Shown here in pieces: positions 10,859-22,375 of a DNA stretch of 64,000 nt; position 1 is the stretch's first letter, and every line of letters begins with the position of its first letter. This DNA comes from Cymbidium sinense (Eukaryota > Streptophyta > Magnoliopsida > Asparagales > Orchidaceae): NCBI GenBank assembly GCA_021442155.1, contig CM038221.1, forward strand, positions 46,943,648 through 47,007,647. The letters run 5' to 3'. Both the position numbers and the translations under genes were made by a program. The notes below the pieces were generated by a model. That model was not told the origin of the DNA, made no database searches, and saw nothing but the letters and a program-made list of their open reading frames with translations.

Positions 10859-12745
10859 GTGGTTAGCATGTTAACCAACCCCTCTCAGCAGGTCCCTTTG
10901 AAGGTGACATTCGAACCAGATAGTGATGAAGACCAGGCCTCCAAGCAAAGCATGAATGCATCTAAATCATTATTATGTAGAATAATCAGGCAGCAGTTGG
11001 GAACTTTAGCTTTAACCTCACTTTCTTCCCAGAAAGTTGAAAGTTCAGTAGTTAAGGAGGCCCCCAAGTCATCTACAGATGTCAAGCTAAAGAGATTTCT
11101 GTTAGGAGCATCATCCTCAAGTAAGGAAGTCGATGTAGAACTTGAGGATGATTCATATAAAGATTTAATAGAATTACCTTTTGATTGGTACTCCCCTTAT
11201 ATTCTTAAATTAGCAAAGAATGGATTAATCTCACATACTTGGTCTAAACATAGGTCAGACTACTTTGAAAGGCTATGGGGCAACCAAAGCAAACATCCTC
11301 AATCAAGACCAGGACTAGGACTCAGCATAATGGGTCTAGTCGATGATGACAAGCATTACCTGGTCATCATAAATCATTTGGAGTCTGATAGGTTCTTCTC
11401 TTATGATGAGGTATGTTTAGAAACTTCAGATGACCCAAGTGAGCCTAAAGTTGGAGATGCACCACCAGAGTTCGAAGAAGAGATCAGAATAACTATCGAC
11501 GAGCTCAAAGAAATCAACTTAGGAATTGAAGACAATCCACGTCCGACATACATGAGCTCTTTATTGAATGAAGAAGAAATCAATGACTTAGTTATTAGGC
11601 GAAGTTTAAGGGGCTTTGGAGTTATGAAGAGATGCCCGGTTCCACGACATAGCATAAACTACAGAACTAATGCTAACCCTATCAAGCAAGCTTCTAGACG
11701 CATGCGATTATACATTGAACAACAGGTCACTTGTGAAATCAAGAAACTGATCGATACTGGTTTTATCAGGGAAGAAAAATATCCTAGCTGGTTATTAAAT
11801 GCCATCCCAATTAAGAAAAAGAATGGACAAATTTGCATATGCACCAATTTTAGGGATATAAATAAGGCATGTCCTAAGGATGAATTTCCACTTCCTATAC
11901 TAGAATTAATGGTGGACATTACCTCATCTCATGTAGTATTCTCCTTTATGGATGGGTCATCTAGCTACAACCAAATCAAGATAGCCCCCGAGGATGAAAG
12001 AAACACTATTTTTTGAACCCCAATCAAAATTTATTATTTTAAGGTAATGCCTTTTGGCCTTAAAAATACCGATGCCACATACCAGTGGGCCATGACTCGA
12101 ATCTTCGATGAACTCATTCATCATCAAGTTGAATGCTACATCGATGATCTTGTTGTCAAAAGCAAAGAAAAGGAAGACCATCTCTTTAATTAGAGAGTAG
12201 TTTTCAAACGATTAAGACTATACAACCTTAAAATGAACCCCCTAAAGTGTGCATTCAGAGTAGCTTTAGGAAAATTTCTTGGGTATATTGTTCGACACCG
12301 GGGAATTGAAATCGACTCGGAGAAGATCAAATCTATCTTAGAAATGCCGCCCCCTAAAAGTCTAACTCAACTCAGATCATTCCAAGGGCATTTGGCATAT
12401 CTAAGATGCTTCATATCTAACCTATCAGGAAGATGCCAATAATTCTTGGCACTTATCAAAAAGAATGCCAAGTTCAAGTGGGATGATAAGTGCTAGCATG
12501 ATTTTGAAGACATCAAACACTACCTGATGATGCCGCCAATTTTAGCAACCCCTATCCCGGGCAAGCCATTGATCCTCTACACCGCTGCATTAGATGACTC
12601 CCTTGGAACTTTATTGGCTCAAGCCAATGACGAAGGAAAAGAAAATGCTCTCTACTACCTTGATCGTTGTCTAATCTCCGTTGAGGCAAACTCCCCACCT
12701 ATTGAAAAGCACTGCCTAGATTTAATCTTTGCATCCCAATAGCTA
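10859..12745 (+). pseudogene. Element A reverse transcriptase and RNase H, interrupted
   Basis: The first 385 codons (10,859-12,013) are open: a pre-RT linker with 'IDELKEINLGIEDNPRPTYM', then RT with 'NFRDINKACPKDEFPLP' (around 11,848) and 'FSFMDGSSSYNQIKI' (first catalytic Asp, around 11,943). A TGA at 12,014 interrupts it. The same frame then continues with 'CYIDDLVV' (catalytic YIDD, about 12,130-12,155), 'GYIVRHRGIEID' and 'QLRSFQGHLAYLR' of the connection, and 'ILYTAALDDSLGTLLAQAND' of RNase H (12,567-12,630). Other stops are at 12,193, 12,440, 12,494 and 12,740. The protein would copy element RNA into DNA. With its stops read through, this is the best preserved domain in A. Confidence 0.85.
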
Positions 12746-13020
12746 TGGCACTACATGCTTTCTCATAAGATAAACCTGATCTCCATAATCAATCCATTAT
12801 AATATCTCATGACACGACCGACGCTATCCGGACGGTTGACATGGTGTTCCATGATTTGGTTGTAGTTTGACATCACATTCATACCCCTCCGTGCCATGAA
12901 ACAAAAAGCACTTGCGGATTTCTTAGCAGTGCATCCACTCCCTGCTGATTCTCTGCTTAATGATGATCTCCCGATGAATAAATCATGAACTTAGGGGATG
13001 CTAGTGCTCGCTGCTAGGAG
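12746..13020 (+). other. RNase H tail / tether region, element A
   Basis: Decayed coding sequence in the RT frame, with 'LADFLAVHPLP' (about 12,914-12,946), a known Tat phrase before the second RNase H. Several stops interrupt it. Confidence 0.55.
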
Positions 13021-13457
13021 ATGTACTTTGATGGTGTAGCTTCCTTTCAAAGAGGAGAAGAACCGATTTTTACTATCATAGTGAAGGCAGAGGTAGGAAT
13101 AGTTCTCCTAACTCTAGACCGTGATGTGATGAGATTCTCATATCATCTATCTAATCCATGCACCAACAACGAAGCTGAATATGATGCTTTGATTACCAGT
13201 CTAGAGTTAGTCATTACACTATGCATCCAGAGTATCAATATCTTTGGGGATTCTCAGTTAGTCATCAATCAAATCGCTGGTCTTACAAGGTTCTAAAGCC
13301 TAAGTTCTATCATTACCATAAGTATACCATAGAATTATTTGCCCAAATCCTAGAGGTTACCATCTACAAGATTTCTCGAGAAGAGAACATAGTAGCAGAC
13401 GCATTAGCCAAGCTTGTCAAAGAGTTGGCATGTCCGGAAGATGAGTCCATTCACTAA
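13021..13457 (+). pseudogene. Element A second (archaeal-like) RNase H
   Basis: 'MYFDGVAS' (first catalytic Asp), 'TNNEAEYDALITSLE' (Glu) and 'FGDSQLVINQI' (Asp) follow in order at 13,021-13,285. After a frameshift near 13,285 comes 'ISREENIVADALAKL' with the last Asp (about 13,370-13,420). This extra RNase H is diagnostic for the Tat lineage, where it sits between the native RNase H and integrase. The catalytic residues are present, but the frameshift splits the domain. Confidence 0.85.
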
Positions 13458-14778
13458 AAATAGACAAGCCTTATCCCTTTCCCTTATTGTGAACTCATCG
13501 AGATCCTCTTTGAAGGGGAGGTCATTGCCAAAAAAGGATGGGAGTCGATTGGAGGCAACCATTCATGGATTATCTACATACTGGTAAACTACTTTAAGAG
13601 AAATCACTAGCACACCAGGTGAAGAAGAGAGTCCTTTCCTATGCTCTTGTGGATGACACATTGTACTGGTGGTCCTTCAATCATATGTGGTTATGTTGTC
13701 TAGACAAACACGAAGTCCATAGGATCATGACCAAGGTACACTCAGGTTTATGTAGAGCACACCAATTTGGTCCGAAGATGAAATCCAAGATCAAGAGACT
13801 AGGATACTACTAGCCTTCAATGATCACAAAATGCAAGGACGTAGCTAGGAGATGCCACAAATGTCAGGTATACAGTGTGGTCCTATATCAACCATCCAAC
13901 ATTCAACATCCTACATTGGCCTCATGGCCATTTGAGTGTTCATAGTGAGTTCGATCGATCCTTCTTCTTCCAAGGGTCACTGATTCATTTTAGTTGCCAC
14001 TGACTACTTTTCTAAGTGGGTAGAGGAAATCCCACTTAGAGATGTCACAGCTCAGAATGTGCTCTAATTTTTTAGGAACCATATCATATATAGGTTCAGG
14101 GTGCCTCGTTGAATTATATCCTATAATAGTACTGCATTCAAGAGCACTAAAATCAATAGCTTTGCTCAGAGACACATCATAGATTGGAGATATTCTACCG
14201 TCTACTATCCAAGGGCAAATGGCTTAGTAGAAGCCTTCAAAAAAACTCTCATCCAAATATTAAAGAAGACACTCAACAATAATAAGCGACAGTTGCATGA
14301 ACAGTTAGTTGAAGCCTTATGGGTCTACCGCACCACATACAGAACTCCAACTCAATCTACCCCATTCTCCTTAGTATATGGGTCCAAATCCATTCTGCCA
14401 ATAGAAGTCCAACTCCCATCACTAAGGATATCGGGGTAAGAAAATCACAAGTAAAATGCTGCTTGGAAGAGCTCGAAGGTTTTGGAGGAGAAACGCCTTC
14501 GGGCATGCTAGAACCTTACGTTATACAAGGCCAAGATGATTCAAGCTCATAACAAGTTGGTCTGTCCTAGAGTTTTTCAAGTAGGAGAGCTTATTTTAGT
14601 TCTAAAGAGACCAATTATTACCCGTCAAAAGATAGGAGGTAAGTTTGAACCCACTTGGAAAGGCCCTTATACCACAGAGAAAGCCTACCAAGGAGGATCT
14701 TATCAACTCATAAATTATAAAGGAGAGCCCCTAATGCTTCCAATCAATGGACTCTACTTAAAAAAATACTATCCATAA
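13458..14778 (+). pseudogene. Element A integrase, interrupted, with D-to-Y in the DDE triad
   Basis: The zinc-binding part is at 13,708-13,868 ('EVHRIMTKVHSGLCRAHQ', then 'ARRCHKCQ'). The core has 'VATDYFSKWVEE' (first Asp, about 13,993-14,030). At 14,122-14,124 the second catalytic Asp is TAT (Tyr), in 'IISYNSTAFKS'. The Glu is in 'NGLVEAFKK' (about 14,218). The C-terminal part has 'GGKFEPTWKGPY' and ends 'YLKKYYP' before TAA at 14,776. Stops and frameshifts are frequent. Integrase would join element DNA to the host chromosome; this one could not work even without its stops. Confidence 0.82.
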
Positions 14779-17700
14779 ATCTCGTTTGAAAATACTTATC
14801 AATAAAACTTCTTTTCATCTCAAATTTCATCCCTTATGTGTTAGAAATATCTTTTTCTTGCGAATTTGCCATTATATATTTATGGTAGGTATAAGAGAAC
14901 CAAAGAGGCATCATATCCCTCCACAACACAAACACAAACTATAAAATAATCCTTTAGTTCTATTAGGATAGGTATAAGAGAACCCAAGAGTCATCCTATT
15001 TTGACTAGTACAACTAAGTTGGGTGTAAGAGAACCCAAGCGGCATCCTTCCTTGGTGGAGTTACAATTGCCCATGCGGCACCATTTCATACATTCTTCGA
15101 CGTGTTTAGGATAGGTGTAAGAGAACCTAAGTGGCATCTTATTCCCTCTTTCACAACACAAACAAACATATGTCTTTTATCTCGGGCTATTTTGATGTGG
15201 GAGCAAGCCCCCTGTGGCACTCACTCATTAGCTGCTCTAGGTCTAGCTAACATGCTACCTTGCTAGTGTGTCACCCAGTGTTCACTTGTCTGGAAGATGT
15301 AAGTCCCTAAGCTTTCTACCTGACTTGCCCATTGCAAACTAATGAGCACCTTGTTTGTTCGGTAGGCCTCACTGCGCAGCCAATAAGCTACCTCATGTTG
15401 GCTTTGTTTAAGAGGATGTAAGCCTACATGCTTTTTTCTTGAACTAGCCATCATATCGACCAGTCGAGTATATTTGAGGTTTAGATAAGTCTCCTCTCCA
15501 CTACTTGCTTTACCTAATCCTTACATGAGACTCCTCGCTTAGTAGTCTAGGTTGGATGGATGGCTGTCAAGATGATATCTCATCCGCTTTTTAGAGATGT
15601 AAGACTACAGCCTTCTTTTATATCGATTATCAAACCAACGCACCTAGTTGGTTATTGGTCGCCATATCTGACGACTCACCCGGTGGGTACACCACTCTTA
15701 GCAGATGTAAGTCCCCGCACTTTCTCCTTGAGTTGGCCACCGAATACCTATAAGTTTCTTTTACATGATTTTGGATAAAGCCCCTAGTGGAACCTCCCAT
15801 ATGGGCACTCTATTTGGATCACATCCTTAGCGACTCCGTTTAGGCACTACCCAGTTATTTTTGGATTGGATAGTCCCCCTTTCCTAGTAACCACCCCTGT
15901 GGTTGGAGAATTTGCCAATGTAGATTCTCCTGATCCAAGTCCGGATGACTAGTCGATATGAGCAACTTCTAGTGTGGTCCCTCTCAAACCAACAGGTGCA
16001 CATATAAAATAAAAAAAAATATCTTCGCCAGTGGTTAGAATTCAAACCCCCAAGGCCCATTTCATGCCATCCTATCTTGTAGTGTCTAAAACTCCTATAG
16101 AATTATTCAATACTTTGAGTTGAGATAAGTCTTGGGTCAAGATCTCTCAGCACCCCGTGTGTTCAACTTTGTGCCACCAATGGTTACTGGTGGCCTCTTT
16201 GAAAGATATAAGTCTATTATGCATTCTTTCCAAAGACATCGCTGTAAATCGACAGTGCCTAGGTTGGCCCGATTTATTACGCAAGTGATCAATCATCCCT
16301 AGTGGTTTCTTATTTAGGAAGATGTGAGTCCCTGTGCTTTCTTCCTAACTTGACCATTGTAAACTGAAAGACACCCATTAGGTTAGTTAGTTCAACTTAA
16401 CGACCTGTAGACTATTCCTTTGGATTTGTAAATCTAAGATATGTCTAGGCTAATATTAGCTCCTTCTTAATGGATCTATTGCACACAAATAGGGTCTATC
16501 TAAAATTAAATTAATTCTGACTATTCTTGAGTTGATATGAGTCCACAGCGGCATTTGGTCAAATAGTCTGATCGATTGTATCACAGATCACCCCAATTGA
16601 TCCCTACTTTAAAGATGTAACCATATGCTTTCTTTCTAGTAAATTTATCGACAAAGAAAACCCTTTGATAGTCCTACCTTGTATGGTAGACTACCTTTTG
16701 ATTTATAAATTGAGATAGTAACATAGCCCCTTTTTAGTGGGTCCATCACAAGCTAACAAGGTCCACAACATATCACACCACATTAAATTAAATCAAATCA
16801 AATTAATCATCAGGACTACTCTTGAGATGAGGTAAGATCCCCAGTAGCACTCACTCGCTAGTCTGCTTAAGTAGGGTTCGATTTTTTTTCTTCATCTAAT
16901 AGATCACCCCAACAGCTTTTCTCTCCTTTGAAAGATGTAATTCTGCTATGCCTTCTTCCTAGTATTTGCACACTGAAAGGCAACCCCTTTGGTCAGATAG
17001 TCCTACCTTATAGTAGGTAGACTACCTCTTTGGACTTATAAATCTAAGATAGGCCAAGGCCCCCGTGGCTCCTTCTTAGTGTAGATCATCGCACACTAAC
17101 AGGGTCCATAACAAAATAAATTCAAAACCAATCTCCATAGTATAGTCAAATTAAATATATCAGACAAACCAAATTTCTTCCTAGCGAGGCATAAATCAAA
17201 TTATCCTCCCTAGTGAAACTTAGATCTAAATTAAACAAATCTAACCTAGTGTGCATCCCTGGCGGATATGCCCTCAGTCTAGAACCCCTCTCTTTAGTGG
17301 ATCCATAACAAATTGGACCAACCTCCCTAGTGGAGTCTAATCAAATAAATCATAGAAATCTAATCAAGTTCTTATCCCCAATGGATAGCCCAAACCTGCT
17401 TCCCAAGTGGAAGGTTCACATACCCAATCCCTAGCGAATTTGAGCACATATCCCTAGCGAATATGCCTCCACATCAATTAAAATAAAAATAAATTAAAAT
17501 TAATTCGATCTTGATCCCCATCGGACTATAGATTCTTATCCCCAATGGCTACACACCTAAACTAGTCATATTCACAATCAAACTCAAATTCTTATCCTTA
17601 GCGGATAGCTTGAACTTATTTCCCAAGTGGAAGGTTCATGTACTCAATCCCTAGCGAATTCCTTATAGTCCTCTTATGCCCCTGGCATAAAGAGAGTTGC

Positions 17701-17856
17701 ATTGCACTAAGATCATGATTCTATCTACCTTTTGGGTCTAGGTATAGATAACTTCCATTGTTTGTTGCAATCTTCTAGATATTGTTGATCATTTCGGTCA
17801 ACGCCAATATGTGTGGTGTGCCTTGTTAGTTACACCATACCTATTGGGGGTCTTTT
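14779..17856 (+). repeat. Repeat-rich 3' untranslated region of element A
   Basis: About 3.1 kb of non-coding DNA lies between the pol stop and the 3' LTR. The first part has four copies of a motif like 'ggtgtaagagaacccaag' followed by 'ggcatcc' (about 14,884, 14,968, 15,019 and 15,111). The rest has degenerate units opened by 'gatgtaagtccc' and a 'gctttcttcc' run (15,296, 15,413, 15,594, 15,701, 16,201, 16,319, 16,612, 16,931), with recurring 'ggcactcactc' and 'ggatccat' words. From about 17,180 phrases such as 'tccctagcgaat' recur. B has the same region (58,490-61,075). Repeat-rich 3' UTRs are known in Tat elements and can seed satellites. Confidence 0.75.
17839..17856 (+). promoter_or_regulatory. 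Possible polypurine tract upstream of 3' LTR A
   Basis: 'attggggg' at 17,843-17,850 precedes the LTR by a few T-rich bases. In B the matching place is 'ctattggatgcct' before the LTR start at 61,076. It is short and not directly adjacent, so the call is weak. Confidence 0.35.
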
Positions 17857-18649
17857 TATTGACCTCACTTTTGGATGAGCTCTCAACCCCATCCTCTTAG
17901 ACTTAGAAATCTTCTAAACACTAAGAACTCCTTAGTCATAAGACACTTCTAGTGATTAGGTAAATACTTAAACCTAAGCCTAGAGACTTAAAAAGGCTAA
18001 CCATTGGATTAAGCTATACCCTAGGGCTTAAGGAAATCATCTATTATATAGCCTAAACCCACTCCATATACACTTTCTCAAATCAAATCTAGATTCAAAT
18101 CTCAAACCAAACCTCAAATTCAAATTCAAATTCTAAATCTAATTTTAAATTTGACTCCAAATGATTGAAACCCAAAATCAAATTCAAATCCTAAGACTTC
18201 CTAAGCCATATGAACCACATTCATAAATAAAACTCCCTTTAAATCAAATCAAACTCAATTAATTTTCCTATAAATCAATTATTCCTTCATTTATATTCAC
18301 AAATATAAATGAAATCCAAATTCAAATTTCCAAAACTATATCAAAAATCAAATCCAAACCCAATCTAAGCCCTTTAAGCCAATTCATGGGACCTAGCCAA
18401 ATTATATCCAAATGAAGTCAAAACTAATGAATTTTCTCTCGAATCAATCATTCATTTAATCATTTATCCAAATATGAATAAAACTTACAATCATCAAACC
18501 AAATTCAACAAGTCAAGCCCAACAAATTTCCTTTTGACTTAAAACTTTCAATTGAGCCAAAACCTATTGGACTCCAAATTGATTGTTATTGAATTTATAT
18601 TTCAATCCAGGGCTCATATATAAGTTTAACTAAACTCAAATCAAACCAA

Positions 18650-19620
18650 AACCAAACTAATTGACCCACTTAGGTTCACTTGACCCAAAGTGACCTAAAG
18701 GACCCATTTGGGCCAACTTCTAATCCAACCCAAATTGGATTGAACCAAGCTCACCAAAACCTTTCACCATGATTATTGATCACCCTAGGATGATCAATTA
18801 TAACCAATTGGGTCAAACCAAGTCAACGTAGTCATATGACCAAGTCAACCATTGGAAATGAACCAAAACTAGCCAAAACTCATCCCACATCAAATTGATT
18901 AAAACCAATGATTTGAATCAACCCAAAATCAATATTTAAATATGACTTGACCACCAATTGAGTGAAACTAAGCCCAATTGGCCATTTGATCCAAGTTGAC
19001 CCAAATTAGCTTAAAGGATCAAATTAGGTCAAATCATGATCTAACCCAAATTGATTATCGCCATACTAAACCCAATTGATCAATACCCAATTTATATTGA
19101 AATAGGCCTAAAGGGCCAATTTGGGCTAAATCCAAATTAAATCTAAATTGATTTAAAACAAAGACCACATTCATCTTCAATTAGCTAATTGAACATGAAT
19201 AAACCTATAACCCATGCTAATTAATTTCAATGGTCATCAATTGACCCATTTGACCATTTGATTCCAAATGAGCCAAAATCAACTCTAAGCCAAATTAAAT
19301 CAAATTAATCATACCAAAACTCTTCAAAGTATCATTTGAACCTAACATATGCCTTAGTTTGACCCAATTTGACCAATTGCTCAACCTAACTTGATATGAC
19401 CCGATATGACCGATATGACCTGATATGACCCATGTGACCCAATAATTGAAGCCACCACCAATTGATTTTCAAATTTGATCACCAACCTAAGTCGATATGA
19501 CTCTAGACCCCATATGACCCAAATTGGGCCAAATCCCTTGAAACCAAGCCATGACCAATTGGGGCTGATCAAACCCGACCCAAACCCATTTAGGATCTGC
19601 CCAAAATCAACCCAACCTAA
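18650..19620 (+). promoter_or_regulatory. TTGAC-rich (W-box-like) segment in LTR A upstream of TATA
   Basis: Dense copies of TTGACC/TTGACCC and its reverse, mixed with 'ccaaattg' and 'gatatgacc' words, end about 250 bases before the TATA box. TTGAC[C/T] is the core recognised by plant WRKY factors. The same segment is in B (41,290-42,000 and 62,360-63,130). Whether WRKY proteins bind is inference. Confidence 0.5.
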
Positions 19621-19867
19621 TTAAATCTCTCATGGATCCTCTCCCACATAGGATTCCACCCAACTTAATTTAATTCTCTCCCCATCACATGCACTTAACT
19701 CCTCCCCAACATTTACATTGAATAGATATAATTTTATGGTAGCAAGAGAGGACTTTGGAGCAAGAAATCTAAAGTCTCAATCAATCCATCATCCATTCCA
19801 ACCACCTCAAGCAAGATGATAAGACTTTGGAGCCAAAAAATTCAAAAAAGAGTGGATTTTCAACCAT

Positions 19868-19873
19868 TATAAA
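19868..19873 (+). promoter_or_regulatory. Putative TATA box of LTR A
   Basis: TATAAA in 'ccattataaacagaggg'. The B LTRs have 'gatatatactcc' (42,402) and 'gatatactcc' (63,551) at the same relative place, followed by similar leader sequence, so this is the likely U3 promoter. Confidence 0.5.
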
Positions 19874-20400
19874 CAGAGGGGAAAATGAGGCTTCATTTCT
19901 CTTCCTCCTACCACTATTCAACCCCCAAGAGCTCCCTAAAGCAAAAAAGGAACCCATCCCTCACCTCTTTGAGCCATTTTTGAACTCAAAAATACAAATA
20001 GAAGCTTTTCCGGCAACGCGACGGTGAACATTGGATAAAATGATGTTCCAAAGAGAGGCAAAGGCTAAAAATCATTCCAAAGTTTTCTCACATACCTAAG
20101 AGTTCGCTCGAGTCATCATCACCGCTAAATCGAGGTAACCTTCAAAACCATAGTTTTTCCTTCATTTTATGATATTGCAATTTTAGAAATCTACCCTAGA
20201 TAATCCCACATTTTTGACTTTAAATCATCCCAATTAGAAAGTAGAATTTATTCGATATGAATCGATGCAAAAATAAGTCCATTTGGATATTTTTCACTTA
20301 AAACTTTTTTCTTTTAAAGATCCCCAATTTATCGCTCATTGTCAACGAAGCTTTTGATCAATTCGATTGAACGTTCAATATGATCATGCGATTTAAACCT

Positions 20401-20578
20401 CGATTGATATGCATCGACCATCCGATCGCGCTCGGCGACGATGACTTGTGTCGATGGTGCGATTGCCTATCTCACGATTCATGACCGTCGATGATGATAA
20501 TGATCCGAAACCGCTTCAACGCATTTCGCTCGCCGGTCTCGCGACGATTCCCAATGCGCACCGCTGACGCCCGACATG
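20401..20578 (+). other. CpG-dense patch inside AT-rich LTR A
   Basis: By eye about 26 CpG sites occur in under 180 bases (words such as 'gatcgcgctcggcgacgatg'), whereas CpG is scarce in the LTR on both sides. It lies about 500 bases after the TATA box. The matching place in B (43,150-43,260) keeps about seven CpGs. No reading frame is evident. Confidence 0.7.
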
Positions 20579-21599
20579 CTAAATACAAATATCTGATTTT
20601 CTGATTTAAAAAATTAATTTAAATCATCTGAAACTTCAAAAATTCATATAAAATAAAATACTTAACTAAAAATTATAAATAATGACTCTTGGATTCATCT
20701 TTCTGAGAGGATTTCAACAAATTCAAAATCATTAAATTTTACTGAGTATTTTGAGCTTAATATGGCTTTTAGTAAAAAAAAATTTATAAATTAAACTAAA
20801 AATATATGTCAGATTAAATTGAAATTTTCAAGTATTAAAACTAAAGCTAAAACACACATACCATAAAAATCTCAAGTGAAAAAGACTTCTGGATTGGGGG
20901 AAATTAAATTTTGAAGTTAAATTGACCATTTTAATAAAATAAATCAAATAAAAATTCAAAAGTTTACAAAAATCTTCAAAATGGCTTAAATCACTTCAAT
21001 TGACATCTAGAACTCTTAAAGACATAATGTGATTTTCTGAATCTTAATGAACCCCAAATAAACACTTAAGATTAAAATTTAATCAATTAAGGACTTAATT
21101 AAAATATCATCTAAAAATAATTTAAATATTAAAATCAAAATTAGAAATGAAATAACATCTAAGCAATCATTAATCAAGCCTCAAATCAAAAAAAAAATCA
21201 TTCTCTTAAGAAATTAAATTAAATATGATTAAACCTATTTCAATCAATAAAACTCAATTAAATGATTAAATCTTAAATCGAACTTAAAATTAAATAAATC
21301 TAGGAAACTTTAACATGTGTTAAACTAGTATAACTAAACCTACACTAAGCATGGAGTCTTAATAATATGAAACTCCTTAATGAATATAAATAAACTGAAA
21401 CTAATTAATCATTAAACAAACTAAAAAAACTAATTGATTAACAAACCAATTCAACATAATCATTTGATATTAATCAAATTAAACCAAATAAAGTTAAAGT
21501 AAACTTAATTAACATATGATTAAATCACATCCATTTAGAATAATATAATTAATTAACCATTAAATATTTCAGCCTACTAACTAAATCAAATATGTTAAT

Positions 21600-22375
21600 G
21601 AAATCAAATAACAACAACACAACAATAACAACAACAACAAGCCTTAATCCCACTAGTAAGAATCCTTTGTCATCATCCTATTATTCTCATTTAAATCAAG
21701 TATACGATCATTTTTATACATCTTAACCAAGTCTTTTAGTTACTCACCTTTCTTAACATAAGAAATCTAATGTATCTACTCTTAAATCATTATATGATTA
21801 ATAAAAAACATCTAACACTCTAATCTTATCTACCATGAGCTACTCCAACTTTTTCAATATACTCATTTTGCATTCTATCTCTAAGAGTAAAGCCATTCAT
21901 CCACCTAAGCATCCTCATCTTCAATAATTTAACTTAGTCTTATGCTTTCTTTATAACATTCTAATAATCATGGTCTTACCACCATCTTATAAAATTTTCC
22001 TTAAGTTTAAAACTTTTCTATCACATAATAAAATGCATTCCTCCACTTCAACCATCCAACATGAATTCTACTAATAACATCTTCATCTATTTCACCGTCA
22101 TTTTGAACAATAAATTAAATATCAAACGCCAATCTTATTAATGACTTGTTCAAATGTCACAACACAATCACTAACTTCTACAACTAAAATTACACTTTAT
22201 ATTCAATTTTTAGAATTAAATGAAAACCTTCTCTAAGTTGACCTCCATAATTAAGTTTCAAATCTCTCTTCTTATCATAATATCAAATATATACACCAAG
22301 GAACATCTTCTAAATGAGAAGAACATCCATAACTAAAGTAAAAAAGATAAGGGCTTAAAGCTGATCCTTGAAATC
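21600..22375 (-). mobile_element. Degenerate L1-type LINE 3' fragment, antisense, inside LTR A
   Basis: It starts with (ACA)n and 'gccttaatcccactag'. It then shows, in the order known from antisense plant L1 reverse-transcriptase ends, 'catccacctaagcatcctc', 'atggtcttaccaccatctt', 'aaaattttccttaagttt', 'caaggaacatcttctaaat' and 'gggcttaaagctgatccttg'. No frame remains. The 5' LTR of B has no such insert, which accounts for most of the LTR length difference. The matching part of A's 5' LTR lies outside the window. Confidence 0.7.

Noticed and set aside
10885..12181. Minus-strand frames opposite the RT of element A
   Set aside because: Shadows of the well-supported plus-strand RT frame.
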